64,000 nt of DNA, taken from the NCBI GenBank assembly GCA_963383645.1, contig OY726560.1:27602300-27666299 (forward strand), read 5' to 3'. Shown one piece after another: positions 21,523 to 33,492 of this stretch (the stretch's first letter is position 1; every line of letters begins with the position of its first letter). This stretch comes from Muscardinus avellanarius (taxonomy: Eukaryota; Chordata; Mammalia; Rodentia; Gliridae). Made by a program: the position numbers and the translations under genes. The notes below the pieces were generated by a model that made no database searches, was not told the DNA's origin, and saw only the letters and a list, made by a program, of their open reading frames with translations.

Positions 21523-21772
21523 TCTTTTTTTTCTTTTTTTTTTTTTTTTTTCTTTTTTTTGGTGGGTAGTGGTACTGGAGGTGGAACCAGGGGCTTTCTA
21601 CATCTAGGCTCTACTCCCAGACCTATTTTATATTTTATTTGGAAACAGGGTCTCACTAAGTTGCTGAGAGCCTCACTAAGTAGCTGAGGCTGGCTTCCAA
21701 CCTGTGCGATCCTCCTGTGTCAGCCTCCCAAGCGCGAGGATTACAAGCATGAGCCACCCACCACACCTGGCA
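21523..21772 (-). mobile_element. B1-dID SINE
   Basis: T-rich tail with C interruptions, GGTACTGGAGGTGGAACC, then the reversed B1 half AACAGGGTCTCACTAAG ... CAAGCGCGAGGATTAC. Confidence 0.9.
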
Positions 21773-21779
21773 GTAGCCT

Positions 21780-22285
21780 TAATATTTTTACAATCTGCAT
21801 TAAGAATTTGATAAAAATCTCCCCTCCCTTCTATAATTGGACATTTAATAATACACACTATATAAGTTTAACAATGTATTTTCTACTGTATTCACCCCTT
21901 TAGATTTTATCATATCATTACAAAGTATTAAATTCTTATATATAAAACTCCCCTGTGCCTCCCCTCCATAATTTCCTAATTTTAGAATATGTTATAATCC
22001 TGAATTTTGGTTGAAAATCTCAGTCCACACAGATTAATGTTTTTAGGCACATGCCATACTTCTCACTTCTTAAACATGCTCCCTTGTACTATTTGTTTTT
22101 CTTTAATCATCCTAAAATAGTTTATGAGAGTAAAATTTACATAAATTAAAAAACAGATATATCTATATGGTCACATTTATTTCTTCAGCATAATTATTTA
22201 AACGTATTATTTTATTAATTGCCTTCTTACAATGTCATACAATAAAAATTTGTTGGTTTTAAATTTTTACCTTTTGTTTTTTAAA
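21780..22285. other. AT-rich non-genic stretch
   Basis: No recognised feature. Confidence 0.4.
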
Positions 22286-22455
22286 CCTCGTTTTTGGGGT
22301 ATAATTAACATGCAAACGCTGTTCATACCTGGCACGTACAACTCAGTAAACTTGGGGACAAGCATATATCTCTGACACTATCACCATAAAGGCAACAAAA
22401 TGGCCATCACTTTCCCAAATTTTCTCTTTGCCCCTTTAATATTAGCTTTGTGTGT
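22286..22455 (-). mobile_element. Old L1M-type fragment
   Basis: 'TTTTGGGGTATAATTAACATGC', 'ACAACTCAGTAAACTTGG' and 'CTATCACCATAAAGGCAACAAAATGGCC' follow the reverse of an old L1M 3' part. Diverged. Confidence 0.4.
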
Positions 22456-22459
22456 GAAA

Positions 22460-23070
22460 GAGAGGCAGAGCAGTTGACATAAAATCCTCCTTTTTAGCAA
22501 AAATGTAAGAATATAATACACTATATTTAGCTCTAGGCACTATGGTACAGAGAAGAGCTCCATAACTAATTTACTTTATATGACTACAAATTTATTTGTT
22601 TTTTAATTTAAATAATACAAGAAAAAAGTACAAAGGAATAATGATTTTTGCAAGGTATTCGGGGAAAAGCAAGAAGAAAGAGTAAAAACAATAGAAATCT
22701 AATACCACAAGAAATTAGACTGTACTTGACAGTCCATCAATGGAGAAATTGTCTTCAGATATAAATCAGTAAAAGAAAAGAATCTATCCAGGCATAGGAA
22801 AGAGCACATTGACTAGACCTAAACAAAAAGAGACAGAAAAAGGTCTTATAGAATTCTTACTTGTTGCAATCAAGAATACAATCAATAGTCTTAGGTTATT
22901 GATTTTTTTAATTAAGGTGAAGATTTTTAAATGAAAGAATATCCTACTAAAATATGATTGTTCATTTTCTCCTCTCTTACTCATATTTCTAAAGTTATCA
23001 TAACCATAACTATATATATTTTGATTAAGTGCTACTTAAAAATTTATAACATAAAAATAAAATTAAAAAC
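22460..23070. other. AT-rich non-genic stretch
   Basis: No recognised feature. Confidence 0.4.
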
Positions 23071-23074
23071 CTAA

Positions 23075-23270
23075 TTATGGTCAAGTATGGGTGCTTTACA
23101 CCAGTAGTTTCATACTTGGCAAGCTCAAACAAGAGGATTGCAAGTTTGAGGCCAACCTTAACAACTTAGATCCTCAGCAACTTAAAAAGACCCGGTTTCA
23201 AAATAAAAATGGCTGGGAGTGTAAGAATATCACTGGGTTCAATTCCTAGTACTAAAAGTAACAATAAAAC
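23075..23270 (+). mobile_element. B1-dID SINE (old copy)
   Basis: Diverged left half (GTGCTTTACACCAGTAGTTTC ... AGGATTGCAAGTTTGAGG) and right half (GGCTGGGAGTGTAAGAATATC ... GTTCAATTCCTAGTAC). Confidence 0.85.
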
Positions 23271-23276
23271 AAACAA

Positions 23277-23464
23277 GCCGGGCGTGGTGGCGCAGGTTGT
23301 AATCCCCGCGCTTGGGAGGCGGAGACAGGAGGATCGCGCAGGTTCGAAGCCAGCCGCGCTGGCTTAAGAGACCCTGTTTCAAAAATATAAAATAGGTCTG
23401 GGAGTGTAGCCCGGAGGAAGGAGGGCTTCCAGGAACCCCAGTACCAGCAAAAAAAAAAAAAAAC
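23277..23464 (+). mobile_element. B1-dID SINE, type-B subfamily (young)
   Basis: Nearly intact: GCCGGGCGTGGTGGCGCAGG at the start, CpG-rich left half with a pol III B-box-like GGTTCGAAGCC, GCTGGCTTAAGAGACCC, then the right half GGTCTGGGAGTGTAGCCCGG ending CCAGGAACCCCAGTACC and a pure A tail. CAATAAAACA at 23262-23271 and 23465-23474 may be the TSD. Confidence 0.95.
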
Positions 23465-23751
23465 CAATAAAACACTATTTAACTTCTGTGCTTCTCTCTT
23501 TAACATATTCCTCTAAATCACAGGTAAAATTTTCTAAATGATTGTATCATCTCTATGTAGTAAAAAATAAAAAACTGGGAAATTCAGCATTGGAAAGTAG
23601 CACTCTGTATTACCCTAATAAGAAAGTTACAATATTTCTCTAAATCATAACCTCTAGTTAACATGCTCAGCTACTTTCTATAATAGTGACTCATTCATAT
23701 ATACTTTTAATTTTCTTGATTTTTTTTATGTGAGCATAAAATAATATTGGA

Positions 23752-23894
23752 GCCAGGCGTGGTGGTGTACACTTGTAATCGTAGCATTTGGGAGGCTGAG
23801 ACCTGGAGGATCGTGGTTCGTGGACAGCCTCAGCTACTTAGTGAGGCCTTTCACAACTCAGTGAGACCCTGTTTCAAAAAAAAAAAAAAAAAAA
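23752..23894 (+). mobile_element. SINE type C, left (B1) half, interrupted by L1
   Basis: AGCCAGGCGTGGTGGTGTAC to GACCCTGTTTCAAAAAA. The matching ID half lies at 24393-24465, after an L1 insertion in the A-rich linker. Diagnostic for this subfamily is GGAGGATCGTGGTTCGTGG followed by ACAGCCTCAGC. Confidence 0.9.
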
Positions 23895-24345
23895 AACTCT
23901 CAGAAATACACACAATGGAATTCTACTCAGCCATAAAGAAGAACAAAATAATATCATTTGCAAGAAGATGGAAAGTCCTGGAGAGCATTATGTTAAGTGA
24001 GATTAGACAAGCACAGAAGGAGAAGGTACATATGTTCCCTCTAATATGCCCAAACTAGGGAACACAGAGGATATCAGTGGTACTCCAGGTAATGGAGGGG
24101 AAATACCAGCAAAGCTTGAATGGAAAGATAGGGGAGGAGGAAGACTGAACTTGATTAATGAGGATCTATATCTGAATATGTGTAAAATTATGAATATGGC
24201 ATGGTTACCCTGGACAATCACTGGTGGGAGGGGGGAAGGGAAAACAGGGGCGGGGAGGGGGGGGAGAGGGCACCAAGTATAGTTTAAATGTATACCATTT
24301 ATGTTCAATAAAAAATTAAAATAAATAAATAAAATAAAATAACAA
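23895..24345 (+). mobile_element. L1, 5'-truncated, inserted in a SINE linker
   Basis: Begins at ACACAATGGAATTCTACTC (downstream of the ORF2 core), then CATTATGTTAAGTGAG, the G-rich 3'UTR, and the terminal ATTTATGTTCAATAAAAAATT with A-rich tail. Two open frames (23747-24058 and 24046-24282) are SINE/L1 read-through and not genes. Confidence 0.92.
24224..24270 (+). other. G-rich tract in L1 3'UTR (G-quadruplex candidate)
   Basis: Six or more runs of three or more G within 47 bases. Such polypurine tracts are a known conserved part of mammalian L1 3'UTRs. Confidence 0.75.
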
Positions 24346-24392
24346 AAAGACCCAAGGATCTAATAAATAAATAAATAAATAAGACTAAAAAG

Positions 24393-24465
24393 TAGGGCTG
24401 GGAGTGTAGCTCAGAGATAGAATGCCCCTGGGTTTCATCCTCAATGCCGCAAAAAAGAAAAAAAA
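24393..24465 (+). mobile_element. SINE type C, right (ID) half, separated by L1
   Basis: GGGCTGGGAGTGTAGCTCAG to CCTCAATGCCGC plus A tail. It completes the SINE begun at 23752. An (AAAT)n run at 24345-24382 lies between L1 tail and this half. Confidence 0.85.
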
Positions 24466-24469
24466 AGTA

Positions 24470-25050
24470 AAAAAGTAATATTGGCTCAATATATAACATA
24501 TTAAAAGGGTAAAACAGTAAAATGTGAGGGATTCAATTGCAGATATCCAAATGATAACTTAAAATTTATTTTACTTATTTTTTTCTTTTATAGGTTGGAA
24601 TATGTGTGTATATTTGATTGATACTATATTTATGATTCTCTAGATATCCTCATGATTATTTTTTTCTTATAAAATTAAGTGATCTTTTGAACCATCATTT
24701 TTAATAGCTGAAGATGATTTCATCACCTAGTGCCTTATCACATATGCAGATACTCCTTTATTGGAAAAAAGTTGTTTTTATAATTTTCCCATGCTATAAA
24801 AATTATTTTTATTTGAACATTCATGCAAATTATTTTACTACAACTTTGACTACCTTATTATTCCAAGTAGTAATTTCTAGATACATTCAGTATGAAAGGT
24901 TTACTTTGTAGCTTAATAGTACATCTTTCCAAATTTCTTCCTGAGAAAGTTGTACCAACTTACATTTTTTGCCTCAAACGAGTAAGATGACTTGAGTCAA
25001 TACTACCACTTAGTGGGTGTTGAGTAAAATCCCTTTGGGAGACATTGTCA
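24470..25050. other. AT-rich non-genic stretch
   Basis: No recognised feature. Confidence 0.45.
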
Positions 25051-25055
25051 GCTGT

Positions 25056-25100
25056 GTTTGTTTTGTTTTGTTTTGTTTTGTTTTGTTTTGTTTTGTTTTT
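25056..25100. repeat. (TTTTG)n tandem repeat
   Basis: Nine TTTTG units, immediately left of the MaLR LTR at 25103. Confidence 0.95.
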
Positions 25101-25102
25101 GT

Positions 25103-25440
25103 CAGCTTTCCACTACTGTCATGAAATACCTGAAGCAACTCAGGTTCATTGTGGCTCACAGTTTTGGAGGATTCAGCCCAAGATTTCTTGGCTCCTTTAA
25201 GCATACCATGGTGGGAGCTCACATGATGGAGTAAAACCACGTACCACATGGCCACTGAACAAAAATAAGCTAGAGAGCTGAGGTCCCACAATTTCCTTCA
25301 AGGGCTCTCCCAAAGATCTAACAACCTCCCTCTAGGCTCCATTCCTTGAAAGTTTCACCAGCTCCTAACAGGGCTACCATGAGGACCAGATATTTAACAC
25401 ATGGACCTTTGGGGGATATCCATGCCAAACTATAGCAGGG
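25103..25440 (-). mobile_element. MaLR-type LTR, reversed
   Basis: 'TTGTGGCTCACAGTTTTGGAGG', 'GCTCACATGATGGAG', 'CACCAGCTCCTAACAGG' and the end 'ATCCATGCCAAACTATAGCAGG' follow the reverse order of MST/MLT1-like LTRs. Relatively well preserved compared with the copies at 48480 and 57455. Confidence 0.7.
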
Positions 25441-26530
25441 ACTTATTTTTACACAGAAAAAAAAAAAAAAACAATACTTTGTCATTTTCAAATGCAGTTT
25501 TATTTTGTTTTTAATTAATACTGAATCCAGATATTTAAAGCATAGCCAGTAACTGTTTTGGCCCAAACCAGAGTTCTCCTCAAAACTTAGACATAGATGA
25601 CAGGTCTTTGGCAGCTGAAGCCCGTTTCTGAAGTGACTTTATGGTTTAGAAATAAAGCTACATCTATAACATGAACTATTATATAAAACAGGTAAAAGCA
25701 TTTGGAAATACATCTCCTATCTGATCCCTGATATTACTCTTTGTATCAACACTAGAAAAACCTCTGATAATACATTCTTTCTACATACACATTCCCATGA
25801 GCATCTGTGCTTTCTTCTCCTTACTGCAACCACCTATATTCTCTACAATTTCAAAATCTTTCTTCTGTAATAAAAGAAATCTGGTAGTTGGCATGTCTAA
25901 GAAGTATATGTTCTAGTAATTTTCCATGTAGTACATAAACATGCAATCAGAAGACTATAACAAGAATAAGTGAATATAAATAATTGTTCAACATTGATAA
26001 AACAATGTTGAAGAAATTAAAACACCCAAGAAAAATCAAGTGTTGTTACACAATAAAGTTCTAAATTCAAAATTTAGGAAAACAAAAATAAGATACTTGA
26101 GACTATTAGAATTTGAAGTTTGGTCTTATAGAAGACCAAAAATGTGGGACCCAGACCTCTGGAAAAGAGTGTTGCTTGAAAATGGATGTTGCCTCAGGAT
26201 CTTGGAAATGATTATACAGAGATGAGTTTCATAGTCTAAAAGACAGGTTCAGCCAGCTGGCACTGGTATCTCTGATAGAATGCAGTGGGGTTGTCTATTA
26301 GGACTGCCAAAAAAATCTGCAAACTAAAATCAATAGCTGCTATTGGAACCAAATGCTATAATGCAAACAAGGATGGCTTTAAGGGTGCGAGACAAGAGCT
26401 TAATAACGGACATTATGCTCATTAGGCTAATGTAACTTAATTTCACAAATAGTAACCTAAAAGTCATAGAGGTTACTTCATTTTCACACAAATTACCAGG
26501 ATTTAAGCCTATAAAATCTGGACCCCAAGA
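25441..26530. other. AT-rich non-genic stretch
   Basis: No recognised gene or repeat. A 61-codon open frame at 26040-26225 has no known domain. Confidence 0.45.
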
Positions 26531-26539
26531 CTGTGGTTT

Positions 26540-26665
26540 TGTACTGCTTTAGTTATATATAGCTTTACTGAGGTGAAATTGACAAATATTGCATAATTCT
26601 TGATACATATATTATATACATACATGTGCATATGTGATCTCCAAAATATAGCACATCTAACACCT
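26540..26665 (-). mobile_element. Old L1M-type fragment
   Basis: 'ATAGCTTTACTGAGGTGAAATTGAC' and the following AT-rich part resemble the reverse of an old L1M 3' end, also seen at 22286-22455. Confidence 0.45.
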
Positions 26666-26666
26666 T

Positions 26667-26736
26667 TCTCTTTCTCTCTGTGTCTCTGTCTGTCTCTCTC
26701 TCTCTCCCCCTTCCTCTCTCCCTTCCTCTTTTCTGG
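26667..26736. repeat. Pyrimidine-rich (TCTC/CCCTT) low-complexity tract
   Basis: Almost pure CT with a few G at its left end, next to the T-rich tail of the SINE at 26742. Confidence 0.9.
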
Positions 26737-26741
26737 TTTAT

Positions 26742-26960
26742 TTTTTTTTTTTTTTATTTTGCAGGTCTTGGGATTGAATCAAAGGCCTTGCACTAGATAC
26801 ATGATCTACCATTGAGTTACATTTTTGGATCTTTTTATTTAATTTTGCATCAGGGTCTTGATAAATTGCCCACATTGACCTCAAATTTGTGATTTTCCTT
26901 CCATCTTCCTGAGTAGCTTGAATTATTAGGACTAATCCTTCAGGCCTATATCACTTTTTT
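26742..26960 (-). mobile_element. B1-dID SINE (old copy, ID-like right half with long D-arm)
   Basis: T tail, then GGGATTGAATCAAAGGCC, TTGCACTAGATACATGATC, and a diverged reversed B1 half (GCATCAGGGTCTTGATAAATTG). Confidence 0.8.
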
Positions 26961-27204
26961 TTTCCTTTTTTCTTCTGCCCTTTTGGTAGAACACTTAAAA
27001 TCTGCCCTCCTAGAAAAACTCCATTATATATTATAGTATCACTATTTATAATCATATTGCTGTAATGTTACATTTCCAGAACTCGTTCATCTTGAATAAA
27101 GAAATTGGTAGAGTAGTTGGCCAGTTTCTCCTCATTTCCCATTTCTCTAGCCTGACAACTACTATTCTATTTGCTTCTAAAAGTTCGATTATTTTAGATT
27201 GTAC

Positions 27205-27480
27205 ATGAAAGTGTATGCTTATTAGATACTTCTCCAAAGACACATACAATTGCCCAACAGGTATTTGAAAAGGTACTCGGCATTACTATCAGGGGAATGT
27301 AAATTAAACCATAATGAGATAATACTTCACTCCTATTAAGATGGCTATTATCAAAGAGATAAGAGATAAGAAGTGATGGTGCAGATATGAAGGAAGGGGA
27401 GACAGCTACATTGTTGATGAGACTATAAATTGGTACTGCCACTATAAAAATCAATATGAGGTTCTAAAATAATTATAAAT
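27205..27480 (+). mobile_element. Old L1 ORF2 C-terminal fragment
   Basis: 'TACTTCTCCAAAGACACATAC', 'GCCCAACAGGTATTTGAAAAGG', 'ATAATGAGATAATACTTCACTCC', 'GGCTATTATCAAAGAG', 'TACATTGTTGATGAGACT' are in L1 order just before the 3'UTR. Confidence 0.75.
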
Positions 27481-28830
27481 TGAATTACCATTTGAACCAA
27501 GGCTTTTAACCATTAGTCTCATGGTTAAAATTATCTTTATATTACAAACATTTTGCATCCTCAGATACTTCTTTGATGATACAATTTTCTTAACATGTTC
27601 ATTAAGGCTACTTATTTCCTTATGGCCCCACATCACTTTCATCCAAGGGATTTTTTTCTAGTTACCCACTTTCCCAGAAAATTACTTATTTTACCCTGTT
27701 TTTTTTTTTTCTGAAGACCATGTTTAGTTCTGCTTATATAACTAGTTTATAAAACTATATTTATTCATATAAATATATAGTTACATAACTACCTTATATA
27801 CTGCTTCTATAACTTACTCAAGACTTTCATCTATTGATTTATCCCTCAGCTGAATACTTTCCTCCGTTTTTCTTTCCTTCCATTATCAAAGGTATTGAAA
27901 TTAAAATAACGTACACTTCTTATTTCAATTTCTTGGTAACATTTAGAATAAAAGTACTTTCACAAAATTAATCTGCATGACAAACCTATAATTTCAGGTT
28001 TCTACCTTACTATTCCACTCCATTCTAAGTTGGTAATTCCTTTGCTATTGAAACTGTACATCTCATCATCAGATCTACTTAAACTAGAAATGTGAAAATT
28101 TATTTCTGTCATTCTCTGAATACAGACTCCATCCTCCCAAACCCCTCAATTACTTTGCTCATATCAGTTTTTCAATCTCAGAGCCCTCTAATATTTAAAC
28201 CTGTTTATCTAATTTTAATCTATTAATCATTATCTGTTTGCCATTATTTCTAGATTCCATTCACCACCACTTCAACTGGTCTTTTAAAAAACATCTCTAA
28301 GTTATCCAGCTTTAATGTGCATAGTCAGATATATAACTTTCTAAAAATTTTTACGAAATGTAGCAAAGCCATTTCTATATTTTTAAATTGTCAAATTTTA
28401 CATCTGCTACTCTGGGGATAGGGGCTGAAAATTCGAAGTACTTGCAACCAAACATGCTGAATTTTATTGGCATATTTTTATGTTTTCAAGTTAAAATAGA
28501 AGATATAACCATTTTCCTGTTTGAAGATCCTTTGTCTAGGTCCTTCTAAATATTACATTGTATCTATACAGATTAATTCATATATTTTTACTTAAATATG
28601 AACAAATTAACTCCTCTAGGAAGTAAAAATTTCTTCCATGTACTTATGTGTTCCTTTACTATAACCTTGTTTTGTTTTGCATCTCTACCAAATTAAAAAA
28701 AAAAAAAGTATCTGGGTTCCCATTCTTCCTCTCTCATGTTGGCCTATTGTCTAGCTACTACCTTGAAATTTCAACTAAAATAATTACTTAAATATCAAAA
28801 TAATGTCCTGTTTCTCATTCCAAATATGGT
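27480..28830. other. AT-rich non-genic stretch
   Basis: No recognised feature beyond homopolymer runs. Confidence 0.45.
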
Positions 28831-29696
28831 AGAGTAAGCAACAACACTAAGAGATGGTGAAAATGGATGTGGTCGCTAAGAACCACAGGACCTGAATGAC
28901 ATAGCAATAAATTCCTAGATTTTTTTTTTTTTCTGGCCATAGATATATCTCAGTTTGGGTACTGGATGTCAACGTAAATAAAGTTAGAAATTCTCCAAAG
29001 AATAATGGTATTTATCTGGGAATAAAAGCATTGCAATAGGAATTCACATACCACAGTAAAGCAGAAGTATATTCAAGGGTTAGAATCAAGAGGAACTTTT
29101 TACTAGCAAAAAAGGGAGTTCACTGATCTTGACGGTCTAAAGAAGACAAGAGCTGGTGTCAACTCATGGGCCAAGATGCCTTACCTGGGCAAATGTTCTG
29201 GTAAGAATATCTTTTCTCAATAGCTGCAGTCTTAAAGAATATTATAAATAAAGTTTGTTGCAGAAATCTGCATACATGAAAGAACAAAACAAGGAGTTCA
29301 TGTTGAGTGTGAAAAAATTTCTTGTGGAGCTTTCAGAAAGTTCTTGAGACAATATGTACCTCAGCCAGGCAGGTGTGGCTTCTCTCCTGTCAGTTTCTGG
29401 GCTCTACTTTTGTTTTAGCTTGATAAGAACAATGTTAACTTGGAATCAACGCTTTTCACACTGAAAAGTCAACTCTCCAGAAACATGAAGCACAGATGAA
29501 ACACAAAAACAAGTAAAATTTGAACTCTACACAGAGGAATAGCTAAATCATGGTGCTCAGGGTAGAAACATGTTTAACCATCTCTGACTTGCTCTGAGTG
29601 AATACTACAAAACCTCGTAACATTATTCTCACTTCTAATCAGGTACAGAGGAGATTGCAGTGTCTGTCTTCTGTCCTTGCCCTATAATAGAGAGGT
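28830..29696 (+). mobile_element. Possible old L1M 5'UTR
   Basis: Diverged sequence in which phrases such as 'CTCATGGGCCAAGATGCC' and 'GAACCACAGGACCTGAATGAC' recall old L1M 5'UTR. It leads, across a SINE, into a clearer L1M ORF1 start at 30460. Weak. Confidence 0.35.
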
Positions 29697-29936
29697 AATA
29701 GTGGACATGGTGTTGCATACCTGTAATCCAGTACTTGAGAAGCTGAGATAAGAGGAGCTCAGGTTCAAGGCCAGCCTCAGCAACTTATTAAGACCCTCAG
29801 CAATTTAGTGAGACCCTCAGCAATTTAGTGAAACACAGTTTTGAAATAAAAAAGTAAAATAGGGCTCAGGGGTCTAGCTCAGCAGTGGAATTCCCCCGAG
29901 TTCAATCCCTAGTACCAATAAAATAAAATATAAAAT
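29697..29936 (+). mobile_element. B1-dID SINE with a tandem linker duplication
   Basis: Left half CATGGTGTTGCATACCTG, then AGACCCTCAGCAATTTAGTG twice in tandem (29791-29830), then the right half GGGCTCAGGGGTCTAGCTC ... GAGTTCAATCCCTAGTACC. Confidence 0.9.
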
Positions 29937-29939
29937 TAA

Positions 29940-30935
29940 AATTGAAAAATAGTGAGAGGCTGTCTCTACCCTGCTCTCATTGGATACTCATCACTCATCT
30001 GTGCCCTGGAGTAGGGATCACTCCTTATATCACAAAGATAGGAGGAAGAGACTAGCCCTCCACACATGGTTTACAATAATGAGGTAGCATCTTCTCTCTA
30101 AACATCAGACCTGGTAGTCCCAGAGGCCATGGTCAGAGCTCTGCCTGCCATTCTTTCCCTGGAAAAATGAGATAGTGTACCTTTTCTTACCCACAAAGTT
30201 GTAGGATGGAGAAACATTCCAAATGGTATAATATTGCAGACAAGGATATTTTTAATTTGTGCACGAAGTTCTGGGAATATTTCAGATAATCCCTACATAT
30301 AAACAGCCAAATATAAAACGGCAAAAGATTGCTCTCTGAATTCTCAAGTGGAATTCCATGGCTTCTCAGATTGACCTCTAGGCAGAATACAAACTGGACA
30401 GACGAGAATAGTATTGTAAAGGCTGGGAAAATTAAGTTGACATTTCAAACAGATACCACAAACTGAGCCAGGATATGGTATTCTAGACCTGAACATCCAG
30501 GAAAAACCACAAATTTTTCATCACCCCAGGAGTCAAGAAAATCTCAACTCTTATGGAAAAAGGCAATCAATAGATATCATTAATGAGATGACACAGCAGA
30601 TATTGGAGTTAAAATTTTAAAATACCTATTATAAAAAACATTCCAACAGTAATAAATACTCTTGAAGCAAATGGAAAATGGCATTATAAAAAATAAAATA
30701 AAAGTAGTGAATGAAAATTTAAAAGTGGAGAATGCAATAACAAGAATTTTAAAAGTCACTGGATGGGTTCAATAACGGAAATGACAAAGCAAATTATTGT
30801 GAACTTAAAAGTAGATCAATAGATACTACTGCCTGTGAGGAAGTAAAAATTAACAGTACTTCAGAGACTCTTTGAAGATGGTAAAAGAAAAGTAAATAAA
30901 TTTTATTGCTTTTATTTAAATATTTCTGTTTTTCC
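29940..30935 (+). mobile_element. Old L1M 5'UTR/ORF1 start
   Basis: From about 30460 the order 'CAATCAATAGATATCATTAATG', 'AGATGACACAGCAGATATTGG', 'AACAGTAATAAATACTCTTGAAGC', 'GAATTTTAAAAGTCACTGGATGG' matches the 5'UTR to ORF1 start of old L1M/HAL1-like elements. The stretch 29940-30460 is likely its upstream 5'UTR. Confidence 0.55.
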
Positions 30936-31470
30936 TGACTCTTATGAATCTTCAAATCCTCTACCTTTTACAAAATCACTGAAAACAGTAGACTTTTTTT
31001 AAGAACTATTGTCTAAAACACTTTTTCTTTATTCTATCCATATTTAATTTTATAGTTTTTAAATATCTTTTATAAATTAAACATTCCTTTTGAATTTTTA
31101 AAATGATACTTTATGACTAGAGGCAAAATAGGCCAATATTATTCTCAAGGAAATGACATAAAATTAATACAACTATTAGGCTAAAATATGTTAGAGATAT
31201 ATTTTCCACTTGAAGTGGAAATTATACCACTATACTGAAATAAAGTGATGGATTATAATCCTTAGCATGGCAATAGGTGCCAAATTACTGTCCTTGATAC
31301 AAAATGCATTCTTCATCTGTTTTTATACGTAACCAACATTGCGTACTTATTTATGTATTGGTTACGGCTGGTGCTTTGCTCTGCTTACAGAATAGACTGG
31401 TGTGAAAGAGAATATGTGGCCAGGAAAATGGCACAACCAGTAAAAACCTATAAAAGAAAATATAATAATT
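30936..31470. other. AT-rich non-genic stretch
   Basis: No recognised feature. Confidence 0.4.
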
Positions 31471-31474
31471 ATTT

Positions 31475-31680
31475 TGTGATATTAGGGATTGAACCTAGGG
31501 GCATTCTTCCTTCGAGATACACCCCCATCCCTATTTTTTTTAATTTTTTACTTTGAAACAGGATCTTACTGAGTTGCAAAGAGCCTCACTAAGTAGCTGA
31601 GGCTATCCATGAACCCAGATCCTCCTGTGTCAGCCTCCCAAATTCTGGGATTACAAGGGTGTGCCACCATGCCTGACAAA
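31475..31680 (-). mobile_element. B1-dID SINE
   Basis: GGGATTGAACCTAGGGGC, then ACAGGATCTTACTGAGTTGC ... CTGGGATTACAAGGGTGTGCC. Confidence 0.9.
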
Positions 31681-33270
31681 TATAATAATTTAAAAATATA
31701 AATCAGAACCATCAGTAATAGTCAAATAACAGTAAGGCAGAAAAAGGGAAATGGTGGGAAAAATCAAAATTAATATACAGAAAATAAATATTATTTACAT
31801 ATCTTAACAATATTTTAACAAAACATTCTAGTTCCATATTTTAATTTTAAAAAAATTTTTAGAATTTTATTATTTAGGATGTTTATGCATTTTACTTATT
31901 CCTTAAAATTACTTCTTCTGCAACTACTATACAGTAATCAATAACATTTATTGGTCACTATATAGCATTTTATTTAATAACATTAATTTCACAAATATTT
32001 ATTTATTGAATGCTACTAATAGGTGGATAATAAAAATATATAATAATACATCTCAATGTGGCTTTATATTTAAAATTAGTTATTTATCTGTACCTACATT
32101 TCCATCCTTCTTTCTTTAATAAAATAAGGATGAAAAGCTAAAGAAAGGCTATAACTTATGATTAACTAAGTTGTACCTTACTAAGAAAAGCAATGGTTAA
32201 TATTAAAATATCAAATAGCACTTAGAATGCCTCCTATTATAGAAGGAACATATAAAATAGTCAATGAGTGACACAGAACACCAAATAATTATTTCACATG
32301 GTAGAAATCAGAAAGCTTCTTATAACAATTTTATATCAAAGAAGGGCTAGCTTTTATTATAATTAGAGAGAATCATAACAATTCTGAAAGTAAATGGAAC
32401 ATATGAATACATTTAAATCACTCTACTAGAAATTATATTTAAGTACAAGTTTGAAAGAAATGGATATAGTTAATCATAGTAAATAGAATGGTAGAATAGA
32501 GATTGAAGTGCTATTTAAAATGAATGAATAAAAGAGATTAGAAAAAAGTAGAGGAAAAAAACATTTCAAAGATGTGGTGACAGAAAGAAAACTAAATGAA
32601 GGGAACTGTAATCAAGCATAGGAAGGACAAGCTAGGACTGTGTGTTCAGGAAATTGGTAGAGAAAAAAGAAAAAAGAATATTGGGTGATCAATGTATAAA
32701 TTTAGATGTCTTTTTAAATCAAAACATAGGAAATACTATATAACATAAACTCCGATTTTATTGTAATCTCCGTGCCTTGATTTGAAAATTCATTAAGAAA
32801 AATATCTCATAGACAAAGATTTTCTTTCCATAACTTTTAGGCTATTAAATTAAAACCAATTCAATGAAAATAAAATTTTAAAAATAAATGTTATTTTTAG
32901 TACTCAAATCAAGAATATATCAAGGTCAAAACATTGATTTTCAAAAGAGATTTAAAAAGAATAAGAACCATTTAGCATAGAACCATGGGTGGACTACTTT
33001 AGGACAATAGATAAAAAGATCTACTGTCTTCCATGATTATATTGAAAGCAGAGACCACAGGGAGCCCTAGGATGTAGAGAAAAATTAAAAGAGTTCAAAT
33101 AAAATCCTAAAATAAAGTTACTTTGGTGATTACCCATGCACAATATCAATGAGTAATTTTGAAAATAAGAGAGCATATGTTTCTAAAGTGAATCAGACAT
33201 CATTAGATTTCATAGAATAATATAATCTGATCATGTTTCTAAATGCAGCAGGAAAGAAGATACACAGATG
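31681..33270. other. AT-rich non-genic stretch
   Basis: About 1.6 kb with no gene, RNA or repeat family that I can name. Confidence 0.45.
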
Positions 33271-33286
33271 ATTCTAGTAATCCAAC

Positions 33287-33492
33287 TTTTTTTTTTTTTT
33301 TTTTTTTTTTTTAGTGGTACTGAGGTTCCTGGAAACCCTTCTACCTCTGGGCTATACTCCCAGACCTATTTTATACTTTTTTTTATTTGGAAACAGGGTC
33401 TCCTAAGCCAGCAGTTGGCTTCGAACCTATGCGATCCTCCTGTCTCTGTCTCCCAAGCGAGGCGATTACAAGTGTGCACCACCACGCACGGC
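33287..33492 (-). mobile_element. B1-dID SINE, type-B subfamily, 16-bp TSD
   Basis: Pure T tail, GGTACTGAGGTTCCTGG, ACTCCCAGACC, then CTCCTAAGCCAGCAGTTGGC and CAAGCGAGGCGATTAC. GTAATCCAACTTTTTT at 33277-33292 and 33493-33508 is the target-site duplication, so this is a recent insertion. Confidence 0.95.

Noticed and set aside
29160..29190. Minus-strand donor-like CCCAG|GTAAGG at about 29183 as an exon end
   Set aside because: It lies in sequence that looks like an old L1 5'UTR, and donor-like matches of this strength are expected by chance several times in the window.
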